Source of the DNA: a virus
Length of the DNA stretch: 22,098 nucleotides
Direction: 5' to 3' (one strand)
IMG/VR virus record: IMGVR_UViG_3300017764_000134
Coordinates: 1 to 22,098 of that record
Every line of letters starts with the position of its first letter. Position 1 is the stretch's first letter. Below are positions 6,102-13,170 of this stretch, in pieces. The position numbers and the translations under genes are program-made. Below the pieces are notes generated by a model that saw only the letters and a list, made by a program, of their open reading frames with translations, ran no database searches and had not been told where the DNA came from.

Positions 6102-7085
6102 ATGAATGAAAAAGTAAGATTAGGTTATGCATGTGTCAATATGACACTAACTAACCGTCCAAAAAAATTAGGAGGCCGAGTTACTACATCGAGAACAGCC
6201 AGAAAAGCAACATGGCAACATGGTTCAGATAATCCTGTAGATTGGGATTTGCATTTATTAGGTGAAAGGACATTACTAAATGCAAATGACTTGTTACATT
6301 ATTTACAATGGAATAACGATCATAAAATTAAATTGTTTAGATTAGGTTCTGAATTATTTCCGTGGCACGATCAATATGAGTTACATCAATTGCCTCAATT
6401 TAATGAAATAGCAAAAAAATTATTAGAATGTGGTAACTATGCACGTGAGAATGGAATTAGGATTACAACCCATCCAGGACCATTCAATGTGTTAGGTTCT
6501 CCGAATCCAGAAGTTGTAAGACGTACATTGATTAGTTTAGAACGACATAGTGAAACATTTGATATTATGGGGTTTGAACCTTCTTTTGAAAATAAAATTA
6601 ATATTCATGTAGGTGGTTCTTATGGTGGTGACTTTGATGGTACATCAAAAAGATGGATTGAGAATTGGCATAAATTATCTGATAGTTGTAAGAAACGATT
6701 AGTATTAGAAAATGATGACAAGCCTAGTATGTGGTCAACAAAAATGTTATATGACTATTTTCATAAAGAGATAGGCATCCCAATTACATTTGATTACCAT
6801 CACCATACATTCCATCCAGATGAATTATCAGAAGAAGCAGCATTAAAATTAGCTGCAACTACATGGCCCGATAATATAAGACAATGTACTCATTATTCAG
6901 AAAGTAGAGCAAGAGAGTTCCAAGATCCTAAAATTAGGGCACAAGCACATTCAGATTATATTCGAGATGAGATTAATACATATGGTCTTGAATTAGATAT
7001 TGTAATAGAAGCTAAGGCAAAAGAGTTAGCACTTTTAGAATATCGCAATATTTATGCATATAATAATAAAAAGGTTTTAATATGA
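6102..7085 (+). CDS. uvdE: UV damage endonuclease UvdE (UVDE) family
   Basis: The 327-residue protein belongs to the UVDE family. These metal-dependent TIM-barrel enzymes nick DNA immediately 5' of UV photoproducts and some other lesions, starting an excision pathway independent of UvrABC. Family landmarks are in order: RLGYACVNM (6-14), LFRLGSELFPWH (78-89), THPGPF (123-128), INIHVGG (166-172), LVLENDD (200-206), FDYHHH (230-235), CTHYSESR (262-269), AHSDYI (282-287) and IEAKAKE (302-308). These supply the expected His/Glu/Asp metal ligands, so the enzyme looks active. It follows the ligase, so the pair provides nick creation and sealing. Its stop overlaps the next start by ATGA. Confidence 0.92.
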   Translation: MNEKVRLGYACVNMTLTNRPKKLGGRVTTSRTARKATWQHGSDNPVDWDLHLLGERTLLNANDLLHYLQWNNDHKIKLFRLGSELFPWHDQYELHQLPQFNEIAKKLLECGNYARENGIRITTHPGPFNVLGSPNPEVVRRTLISLERHSETFDIMGFEPSFENKINIHVGGSYGGDFDGTSKRWIENWHKLSDSCKKRLVLENDDKPSMWSTKMLYDYFHKEIGIPITFDYHHHTFHPDELSEEAALKLAATTWPDNIRQCTHYSESRAREFQDPKIRAQAHSDYIRDEINTYGLELDIVIEAKAKELALLEYRNIYAYNNKKVLI

Positions 7086-7255
7086 AAGACAGAGAAAATG
7101 TACTTAGACAGTTAGACGAAGTAGATAATATGATTTTAATACTCAATAATTCCGTAGAACGTGGATTAGCAATTGACCCTATTGAAGCAAGAAATAGATT
7201 TCGTACTATTCGTCAAAAACTAAAGTTTATTACAGACAGAGTAACAGCGAGTTAA
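7082..7255 (+). CDS. Small hypothetical protein, 57 residues
   Basis: A short frame begins with ATG at 7082, overlapping the uvdE stop in an ATGA arrangement, and ends with TAA at 7253-7255, two bases before the next ATG. It exactly fills the space between two certain genes. The product is helical and charged (MKDRENVLRQLDEVDNMILI, later EARNRFRTIRQKLKF), suggesting a two-helix hairpin or coiled-coil dimer. Position, tight junctions and protein-like composition support a real gene. Function is unknown. Confidence 0.7.
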   Translation: MKDRENVLRQLDEVDNMILILNNSVERGLAIDPIEARNRFRTIRQKLKFITDRVTAS

Positions 7256-7257
7256 AT

Positions 7258-8280
7258 ATGAAAGCAAGGCTATTTCCATTTTTAATAGGACTAGCCGCAT
7301 TAGCCGTTTCAGGCTCAGCTGCGTTCTATTCAGTATTTGGTTTAAGTAAACTATTTGCAGGAGCGAGCACACAAGTTATAATAATGGCAGGTTCATTAGA
7401 ATTTGCTAAACTTGTATGTGCTTCTTTATTGTATCAATATTGGGATACTATTAATAAGTTCTTAAGATTTTATTTATCTGTAGCAGTATTTGTTTTAATG
7501 GTAATTACTAGTGGTGGTATATATGGATTCTTATCTGGAGCATATCAAGAGACAGCGACTAAATCTGAATTTTTAGATAAATCATTATTAGTATTACAAA
7601 CTAAACAAAATAGGTTTGAAGAAAACAAAACAGATCTAACATTAGAAAAAACACAATTGAACACAACTATATCTGACTTAAGAACATCATTATCTAATCC
7701 AACTCAAGTATCTTATTATTCAGAAGAAGCCGGCCAAGTAATAACAACATCTTCTTCATCAGCAAGAAAAGCATTACAATCAGAATTAACTGCAACAATT
7801 GATGATAGAAATAATATAAATCTAAAGTTAGAGGCTGTACAAGATTCTATCATGAGACTTGATACAGAACTATTAGAACTTGAAATGGGTAACGAAGAAC
7901 AAAGAGAATTAGGTCCTCTAAAATATCTGTCAGAAACAACCGGTAAAGATATGGGACAAGTTGTTAATTGGTTCTTGCTGTTAATTATATTTGTATTCGA
8001 TCCGCTAGCAATTGCGATGGTCGTTGCTGCTAACTTTGCATTTGCACAAATTAAACCTAAAACAGTTACTAAAGAAGAAGTTCCTGATATGAGAGAGCCG
8101 TTAGGCGAATGGGCAAATAAAGAAATAGTCATTGAAGATGAAAAATTAGATCAAGAAAAAATGATTAAAAAGAATGAAGAAATATTAGCTACACCTAAAA
8201 CGGAAGAAGTGAAGAAAGATATTTATGATGAAAAGAAACCTCCGAAACAGAAGATAATTAAAAAGAAAAATTACTATTAA
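7258..8280 (+). CDS. Polytopic membrane protein with long coiled-coil domain
   Basis: The 340-residue product has three N-terminal membrane helices (about 6-29, 38-59 and 69-93). A helical coiled-coil region (about 100-145 and 170-212) is interrupted by a Ser/Thr-rich linker (VITTSSSSAR, 161-170). A fourth membrane helix (about 236-263) is followed by a charged tail rich in Lys and Glu (270-340). If the tail is cytoplasmic, the coiled coil would be periplasmic and the N-terminus cytoplasmic. I do not recognise a named family. Candidate roles include altering the host envelope, superinfection exclusion or scaffolding replication at the membrane; none is shown by sequence. It follows the small gene at 7082 by 2 bases and belongs to the ligase-uvdE unit. 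Confidence 0.75.
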   Translation: MKARLFPFLIGLAALAVSGSAAFYSVFGLSKLFAGASTQVIIMAGSLEFAKLVCASLLYQYWDTINKFLRFYLSVAVFVLMVITSGGIYGFLSGAYQETATKSEFLDKSLLVLQTKQNRFEENKTDLTLEKTQLNTTISDLRTSLSNPTQVSYYSEEAGQVITTSSSSARKALQSELTATIDDRNNINLKLEAVQDSIMRLDTELLELEMGNEEQRELGPLKYLSETTGKDMGQVVNWFLLLIIFVFDPLAIAMVVAANFAFAQIKPKTVTKEEVPDMREPLGEWANKEIVIEDEKLDQEKMIKKNEEILATPKTEEVKKDIYDEKKPPKQKIIKKKNYY

Positions 8281-8294
8281 ATAATTTATATATT

Positions 8295-8819
8295 ATGGCA
8301 AAAAAAGTTACACATAAATTCAAAACAAAAAGACGAGATGGCAAACGATATATGATTTGCCGAAACAGTATTGTAGATCAAAAACATTGGTCATTTCAAT
8401 TTCTAGGTGATAAGCCTAGATGTAATAGATGGTCAGAGGTAGGCGAAGGTTCTACTGCAGTACTATGTTATAAATGTGTTTGTCAAACAGTAGGACCACC
8501 TGAAATTAAAGGAGGATATGTTTCTAAAGGTCGACCTCGAGGTTGGCAATTTATGAAAGAATTTGTCGATCCACAAGGTAATGTATTTCATAAAGGTAAA
8601 GAACAGCCTAAATTAAAAGGAACATTAGAGCCTACCAAAATCGATCGAACACCAAAAAAGAAACTTTCAAAACAAGAAAAAGAAGATCTTAAAGATAAGA
8701 TATTACAACAAATGATAATGGTAAGAGGTGATCTTAAGAAGGCTAAATGGAAAAAGGATATCAAATCAAGTACATCACAATTAAGAAAGTTAGAACGTGA
8801 ATTAAAAAAGATACGTTAA
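8295..8819 (+). CDS. Cys-containing basic protein, possible zinc ribbon
   Basis: The 174-residue product has cysteines at 22, 43, 58, 61 and 63, with C-Y-K-C at 58-61, suggesting a small zinc-binding knuckle. Residues 74-105 hold a Gly/Arg-rich segment (GYVSKGRPRGWQFMKEFVD, then GNVFHKGKEQP) that resembles conserved unknown proteins of marine phages. Residues about 118-174 form a very basic helical tail (KKKLSKQEKEDLKDK...). The overall charge and possible zinc site suggest nucleic-acid binding. The ATG directly follows an AT-rich TTTATATATT with no Shine-Dalgarno sequence. Confidence 0.65.
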   Translation: MAKKVTHKFKTKRRDGKRYMICRNSIVDQKHWSFQFLGDKPRCNRWSEVGEGSTAVLCYKCVCQTVGPPEIKGGYVSKGRPRGWQFMKEFVDPQGNVFHKGKEQPKLKGTLEPTKIDRTPKKKLSKQEKEDLKDKILQQMIMVRGDLKKAKWKKDIKSSTSQLRKLERELKKIR

Positions 8820-8823
8820 TCTT

Positions 8824-8854
8824 TTGACTTACGAATTATTTTCATTATATTAAA
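8824..8854 (+). promoter_or_regulatory. Candidate promoter before the clpP-groES block
   Basis: TTACGAA (8829-8835) and TATATTAAA (8846-8854) match the spaced pair at 6074-6099. The same region also gives TTG (8824-8826), 19 bases, TATATTAA, so a host-type -33/-7 promoter is an alternative reading. It lies in a 55-base gap with a proper leader before the ATG at 8875, the best position of this motif class in the window. Confidence 0.55.
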
Positions 8855-8874
8855 ATAAATTAGAAAGGGAAAAG

Positions 8875-9492
8875 ATGAGTATATACGAAGAACAGCAACC
8901 TAAAGTTCCGTTGAAAGAAGAAGTTGGTGATAGACCAATTGGTTCATTATATGAATCTTTGCATAATCAATTAGGTACACAATTGGATTATGAAGATTCA
9001 GTTATTTTTATAAATGACGAAATTAATGATACAACATTGACTGATTTTATTATTAGAATGAGGAGTTTATTACAACATAGAAAAGATAAGACAGCTCCAA
9101 TTAATTTAATGATTAATTCTCCAGGAGGAGATATTTACGAAATGTTTGGTATAATAGATTATATTGAATCATTGGACGTTAAAGTTAATACAATTTGTAG
9201 AGGTAGAGCATTTTCGGCAGCAGCTATAATTTTAACATGTGGTACTGGAACAAGAATGATGAGTAGAAGATCAACAGTTATGTTTCATCAATCATCTAGT
9301 TTTTTAGGAGGTAAGATGTCTGACATAACAGCTTATTTAGACAATGTAAAAAGTCTAGAAAAGATTATTTATGGTATGTTAGCAGAAAAAACAAAAAAGG
9401 ATGCAGATTGGTGGAAAAATAAAATGCGAAATGATTTATTTTTAACATCGGAAGAGCTTCGAGAAATAGGAGTAATTGATACAATTATATAA
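8875..9492 (+). CDS. clpP: ClpP-like serine protease
   Basis: The 205-residue protein has the ClpP/crotonase fold and an intact-looking catalytic triad: Ser114 in GRAFSAAAI, His138 in STVMFHQ and Asp187 in RNDLFLTSEE. The substrate-side glycine loop NSPGGDI is at 81-87. Length is normal for ClpP. No Clp ATPase is encoded here, so it either borrows a host ClpX/ClpA-type unfoldase or acts alone, for example in capsid maturation as ClpP-like proteases do in some phages. The ATG at 8875 has a Shine-Dalgarno-like AAAGGG (8864-8869). It forms a tight unit with the groES-like gene 11 bases downstream. Confidence 0.88.
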   Translation: MSIYEEQQPKVPLKEEVGDRPIGSLYESLHNQLGTQLDYEDSVIFINDEINDTTLTDFIIRMRSLLQHRKDKTAPINLMINSPGGDIYEMFGIIDYIESLDVKVNTICRGRAFSAAAIILTCGTGTRMMSRRSTVMFHQSSSFLGGKMSDITAYLDNVKSLEKIIYGMLAEKTKKDADWWKNKMRNDLFLTSEELREIGVIDTII

Positions 9493-9503
9493 AAGGAATA
9501 GTT

Positions 9504-9800
9504 ATGAAAATGAAACCAATGGGAGACCAGCTTTTAGTAAAAGCAGAAGCAAAACAAGAAAAAACAAAAAGTGGAATTATATTAACCAATAATGTAAGTA
9601 ATTATAGTAATGCTGAAGTAATAGCAGTAGGGCCAGGATTATTTACTCAAACTGGTGATAGGATTCCTATGACATGTAACGAAGGTGATACAGTATTATT
9701 ACATTCAAGATTATTGAAAGGAGATAATGAAGTTGAACTTGAAGGAGAGACGTACGTGTTAGTAAGAGAATCAGAAATAGCAATGTTATCAATAAAATAA
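9504..9800 (+). CDS. groES: GroES-like co-chaperonin
   Basis: The 98-residue product follows the Cpn10 pattern: MKPMGDQLLVKAE at the N-terminus, a mobile loop around 17-30 with the GroEL-binding hydrophobic tripeptide IIL (25-27), AEVIAVGPG (37-45), GDTVLL (61-66) and the closing strand YVLVRESEIAML (84-95). It would cap the host GroEL and help fold phage proteins, the role T4 gp31 plays for the major capsid protein. Unlike gp31, it is recognisable as GroES by sequence. The gene lies between clpP and an HD hydrolase with very short spacers, so all three are probably co-expressed. Confidence 0.9.
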   Translation: MKMKPMGDQLLVKAEAKQEKTKSGIILTNNVSNYSNAEVIAVGPGLFTQTGDRIPMTCNEGDTVLLHSRLLKGDNEVELEGETYVLVRESEIAMLSIK

Positions 9801-9806
9801 TAAGAT

Positions 9807-10568
9807 ATGAAATTATCAGCAGAACAAATAGTACAAAATTGGGAAAGCCTTATTAAGATTATCAATGATAATTTTACAGGAGAAAGAAAAGAAAAACTTT
9901 TAGCAATGTATACAGATTTAGAAGAAAGAATGTGTGTACAACCTGCATCAAGTTTTGATCATTATCATAATGCCTTTGAAGGTGGATATGTAGATCATGT
10001 TTTAAGAGTTATTAAGTGTGCTCAAAAAGTTCATTCATTATGGACTGAAATGGGAGCAGACATGTCGGGTTATACAAAAGAAGAATTATTATTTGTAGCA
10101 TTAAATCATGATATAGGTAAAATGGGATTTCCAGGAGAAGGTAATGAAGTATACATTCCTAATGATTCTGAGTGGCATAGAAAGAATCAAGGTAAGATGT
10201 ATAAGATTAATCCTAACAACCCTTTTAGCCTCGTAAATGACCTATCTATATGGTTATTGCAACATTATAACATTAGCATCACTTGGAACGAAATGTTAGG
10301 AATTAAATTAACAGATGGCCTATATGATGAAAGTAATAAACCATATTTTATGTCAAGAACAGCTGATTCAAAATTAAAAACTAATTTAGGATATGTAATG
10401 CATCAAGCTGATGCAATGGCAGCTAGGATTGAATTTGAAATGTGGTATAAAGGTAAGCCAAAGTCATCTACACCAATTAAAAAACAATATCCTAAAAAAA
10501 CATTATCTAATGCAAATACTAATATAAATGCAAAAGAAATGTTTAAGGATTTATTTGGAGATAAGTAA
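9807..10568 (+). CDS. HD-domain metal-dependent phosphohydrolase (YhaM-like arrangement)
   Basis: The 253-residue product carries the HD signature: His64 in GGYVDHVLRV, the His101-Asp102 pair in LNHDIGK, His153 and Asp202 in MHQADAMAA, which together bind divalent metal. HNAFEGGYVDHVLRV resembles the HD domain of YhaM-type 3'-5' exoribonucleases, but the OB domain of YhaM is absent, so the substrate may be RNA ends, (p)ppGpp, a cyclic dinucleotide or dNTPs. Residues about 215-253 form a low-complexity basic tail ending in EMFKDLFGDK. It lies between groES and the late sigma factor. Confidence 0.8.
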   Translation: MKLSAEQIVQNWESLIKIINDNFTGERKEKLLAMYTDLEERMCVQPASSFDHYHNAFEGGYVDHVLRVIKCAQKVHSLWTEMGADMSGYTKEELLFVALNHDIGKMGFPGEGNEVYIPNDSEWHRKNQGKMYKINPNNPFSLVNDLSIWLLQHYNISITWNEMLGIKLTDGLYDESNKPYFMSRTADSKLKTNLGYVMHQADAMAARIEFEMWYKGKPKSSTPIKKQYPKKTLSNANTNINAKEMFKDLFGDK

Positions 10569-10569
10569 T

Positions 10570-10854
10570 ATGATAACAACAATAATAATATTATCAATAC
10601 TATTAACAGTATCAGTATTTGTTAATATAAATCAATTAAGAAAACAAGAATCTCAATCTGAATATATAGAAGAATTAGAGAATTCAAATACAGAATATTA
10701 TACATTTTTTCAAAGACTTAAAACTCGAGTTGGAGAATCAAATTCTAAATTAAGACAAATTGATAGAATAGGTTCATTTGAGGCAGATGATGAAACAGGG
10801 TTTATCTTCAAAGAATTACGAGAAATGTATGAAGACTTAAATAGAGGCTTTTAA
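10570..10854 (+). CDS. Membrane-anchored small protein
   Basis: The 94-residue product starts at the ATG one base after the HD gene's stop. An in-frame ATG at 10528 lies inside the HD gene and is not preferred. Residues 2-20 (ITTIIILSILLTVSVFVNI) form one membrane helix or signal anchor. The rest is soluble and helical, with a conserved-looking end (LRQIDRIGSFEADDETGFIF, then KELREMYEDLN). I recall similar C-terminal patterns in unannotated proteins of marine T4-like phages but know no function. The stop overlaps the sigma gene start (TAATG). Confidence 0.65.
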   Translation: MITTIIILSILLTVSVFVNINQLRKQESQSEYIEELENSNTEYYTFFQRLKTRVGESNSKLRQIDRIGSFEADDETGFIFKELREMYEDLNRGF

Positions 10855-11648
10855 TGGAAGAACAAAAGGAATTATCACCAGTAGATAAATTTTACATATG
10901 GCATGATGCAGAGATGAAAGATATTGAGGAAAATGGTCCTCGAAAAAGAAGAGGTAGAAAGCCAACTAAAAAACAATACTTTACATACATAACAGACAAA
11001 GCAATTATTGCATATAATTTTGAACCTAGTTATTCAAAAAGAAATAGAGTTTTTTCAGAATTTATTAATTATCCTTTTAACAAATTAGTAGAAAATATTT
11101 ATCATACATTTAGGTTTAGTTATTTTGATGTACCATATGAAGATGTTAAAGCAGAGGTAGTTGCATTTTTAGTACAAAAGATAAATAAATTTCAAGAAGG
11201 CAAAGGTAAAGCATTTTCATATTTTTCAATTGTTGCTAAAAATTATCTAATAATACAAAATAATGCTAATTATGCAAAACTAAAACAACGTTCTGATTTA
11301 TCCGTACTAGATGATAATAGAAACATTAGTGCTGAAGTAGCTTTATCAGACCATCAAGAATCACTTAAAGATTTTACTAATCAATGGTGTGAGTGGTATG
11401 ATGATAATATGAATAATGTATTTAGTAATAAACGAGATATTATTGTAGCAGATACTATATTAGAACTATTTAGGATGCGAGATAATATTGAAAATTTCAA
11501 TAAAAAAGCTTTATATATTCTTATAAGAGAACGTACCGGACTTAAAACTCAGAACATTACTAAAGTAATCAATGTAATGAAAAGAGATTACATGAAAATG
11601 TATCAAGTATATAAGGTGTCCGGACACATTGTTCATCAAAAAGGATAG
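10854..11648 (+). CDS. RNA polymerase sigma factor for late transcription (T4 gp55-like)
   Basis: The 264-residue product resembles the late sigma factors of marine T4-like phages. An N-terminal basic RKRRGRKP stretch (about 27-34) is followed by the conserved YFTYITDKAIIAYN. A region 2-like core runs about residues 60-140 (NKLVENIYHTFRFSYF, then KGKAFSYFSIVAKNYLI), which in sigma-70 proteins binds polymerase and the -10 element. The C-terminal helical part (about 195-255) could serve as a region 4-like module, though weakly. It would direct host polymerase to late promoters. Fittingly, it is the last gene before the virion genes. Its targets may be the TATATTAAA-type elements in this window. 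Confidence 0.75.
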   Translation: MEEQKELSPVDKFYIWHDAEMKDIEENGPRKRRGRKPTKKQYFTYITDKAIIAYNFEPSYSKRNRVFSEFINYPFNKLVENIYHTFRFSYFDVPYEDVKAEVVAFLVQKINKFQEGKGKAFSYFSIVAKNYLIIQNNANYAKLKQRSDLSVLDDNRNISAEVALSDHQESLKDFTNQWCEWYDDNMNNVFSNKRDIIVADTILELFRMRDNIENFNKKALYILIRERTGLKTQNITKVINVMKRDYMKMYQVYKVSGHIVHQKG

Positions 11649-11651
11649 TTC

Positions 11652-11667
11652 TTATATTTATAATAAA
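11652..11667 (+). promoter_or_regulatory. AT-rich element before the virion module
   Basis: TTATATTTATAATAAA lies in the 27-base gap between the sigma gene and the first virion-module gene. It is a variant of the recurring AT-rich element. No TTACGAA box is present upstream. It is followed by a Shine-Dalgarno-like AAAGGA (11665-11670). Confidence 0.35.
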
Positions 11668-11675
11668 GGACTACT

Positions 11676-12098
11676 ATGGGTGCAGAATTCGAATTATTTA
11701 AGGGAACAAACTTTTCAGATCTAATGCGCGATGTATATCATAATTCTAAAAAGAAATCTAGACAAATAGATACTTTAATAAAAAGTTTAGAACCAATGAT
11801 AAAAAATGTAGGAGACGCAACAGTTATAGTTCCATTAATCAAAGACTATTTAGAAGTATCAGTTAAGAACGATGATGCATTAGTTAAATTAGCAGCTGTA
11901 GTTCAACGATTAGTAACGGCTAACTCAAAAGAGGATGATGGCAATGAATTTGGATTATCAGAAGAAGAAAGAAAGCGTCTTCTAGAAGAAGCTGAAGCTG
12001 AAATTGAAAATATAAAACAACAGGAACCTAATGGCAGGACAGACACAGATAGCGATAGGACAAGTACTTCAGACCCACTTTCCGACACAATACGGTAA
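11676..12098 (+). CDS. Virion-module hypothetical protein, 140 residues
   Basis: Residues 1-85 are helical, with a segment (KSLEPMIKNVGDATVIVPLI and LEVSVKNDDALVKLAAVVQRL) like conserved small proteins found next to baseplate genes of marine T4-like phages. Residues 90-118 are a strongly acidic helix, and the tail (PNGRTDTDSDRTSTSDPLSD) is hydrophilic and probably disordered. That tail is encoded in the same 68 bases as the start of the next gene in a different frame. Function is unknown; a virion assembly role is inferred from position. Confidence 0.65.
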   Translation: MGAEFELFKGTNFSDLMRDVYHNSKKKSRQIDTLIKSLEPMIKNVGDATVIVPLIKDYLEVSVKNDDALVKLAAVVQRLVTANSKEDDGNEFGLSEEERKRLLEEAEAEIENIKQQEPNGRTDTDSDRTSTSDPLSDTIR

Positions 12099-13170
12099 GT
12101 ATAGAAATATAACAGGGTTAGTACATCCACCAGGCACTGTACGTGTAAGACTTCGTGGTGCAGGAAGTGGAGGATCGTCAGAAGTATGGGCATCTCCAAT
12201 TGATCCAACACAAATAAATGTACCATTATATGGTGAACAAGTTTTAGTTGTAAAAGCAGCTGACGGTCGTGGTATTGTATTTACAGTACAAAAATATTAT
12301 TATGTTTGTTTAATTAACGCACATGGCCAAGTTAATAATACAATAATGCCATTTTTACAAAATGCAGCAGTAAGTGGCCGATCTTATATGCCAGATGCTG
12401 TATCATTATCATTGCCTGGAATTAGGCCTATACAGCCTACATTTTTGAAAAAGAAAATTACTACTATTCAACCATATACTGGAGATATTATAAGACAGGA
12501 CAGGTGGGGTAGTGTTTTAAGATTTTCATCGACACATTTAATAATGTTGCCTTATAAGAAAAAACCATTTTGGAAAGGCGTAAAACCACATGATCCGATT
12601 ATAACATTAACATGTGGTATAAAAGATGCACAAACAGGAAATCCTTCAAGTAAATACTATGCTATAGAAAATCCAGATGATGACAAAAGTTGGATATATT
12701 TAACATCATCACAAAAAATTGAAAAGTTTAAGACAGCACAAAAGAAATTAGGCGAAGGAGTAGATCCATTTGCAATTTATTTGAAACCTCAAGTAATTAT
12801 AGGTTCTGATAGATTAATTTTTAATGCTAAAAAAGATGAAATTGTATTAGTAGCTAAAAAAGATGTTAAAATTGCAACACCTAAATGGCAAACAGATATG
12901 GATGAATTTTTTACACAGATTCATAAATTAATCCAAGAAGTAATAAAACAGAATAAAAATTTAGAGGCTGCACATAAAGAAATTGGAGCAGTTGCTCAGA
13001 GTAATGCAACATCAATTCATCCTACTCCGGTTGGACCATCAGGTCCACCAATTAATGCTGGTGCTTTTGTCAAATCAAAAGGTATGGCAACAAAAAATTC
13101 AACAACTACTAAGTCTATTCGAAAGAAAATTGAAGCTATCGAAAAGAAAATAAAGAAGATGAAACAATAA
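12031..13170 (+). CDS. gp5: gp5-like baseplate hub/spike protein without lysozyme domain
   Basis: The 379-residue product has an OB-fold-like N-terminal region (about 25-95: GTVRVRLRGAG, GEQVLVVKAADGRGIVF) of the type at the start of T4 gp5. Hub-spike signatures follow: GDIIRQDRWGSVLRFSSTH (151-169), DPIITL (188-193), SWIYLTSSQKI (220-230) and IIGSDRLIFNAKKDEIVLVAK (256-276). The last segment resembles the strands leading into a spike beta-structure. No lysozyme domain is present, unlike T4 gp5. Helical tails (about 286-322 and 355-379) may trimerise it. Its start overlaps the upstream gene by 68 bases; no alternative start preserves the OB domain. Confidence 0.75.
   Translation: MAGQTQIAIGQVLQTHFPTQYGKYRNITGLVHPPGTVRVRLRGAGSGGSSEVWASPIDPTQINVPLYGEQVLVVKAADGRGIVFTVQKYYYVCLINAHGQVNNTIMPFLQNAAVSGRSYMPDAVSLSLPGIRPIQPTFLKKKITTIQPYTGDIIRQDRWGSVLRFSSTHLIMLPYKKKPFWKGVKPHDPIITLTCGIKDAQTGNPSSKYYAIENPDDDKSWIYLTSSQKIEKFKTAQKKLGEGVDPFAIYLKPQVIIGSDRLIFNAKKDEIVLVAKKDVKIATPKWQTDMDEFFTQIHKLIQEVIKQNKNLEAAHKEIGAVAQSNATSIHPTPVGPSGPPINAGAFVKSKGMATKNSTTTKSIRKKIEAIEKKIKKMKQ

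Noticed and set aside
7716-8132. 138-codon open frame on the - strand inside the membrane/coiled-coil gene
   Set aside because: Low-complexity Ser/Leu/Ile-rich translation typical of an antisense shadow; the + strand gene fits its neighbours exactly.
10528-10569. Upstream ATG for the membrane-anchored gene
   Set aside because: It would overlap the HD gene and put charged residues before the membrane helix; the ATG at 10570 directly follows the stop.
12031-12098. Programmed frameshift joining the 140-residue protein and the gp5-like protein
   Set aside because: No slippery heptamer was noticed, the downstream gene has its own ATG with an upstream AGGA, and its N-terminus looks natural.
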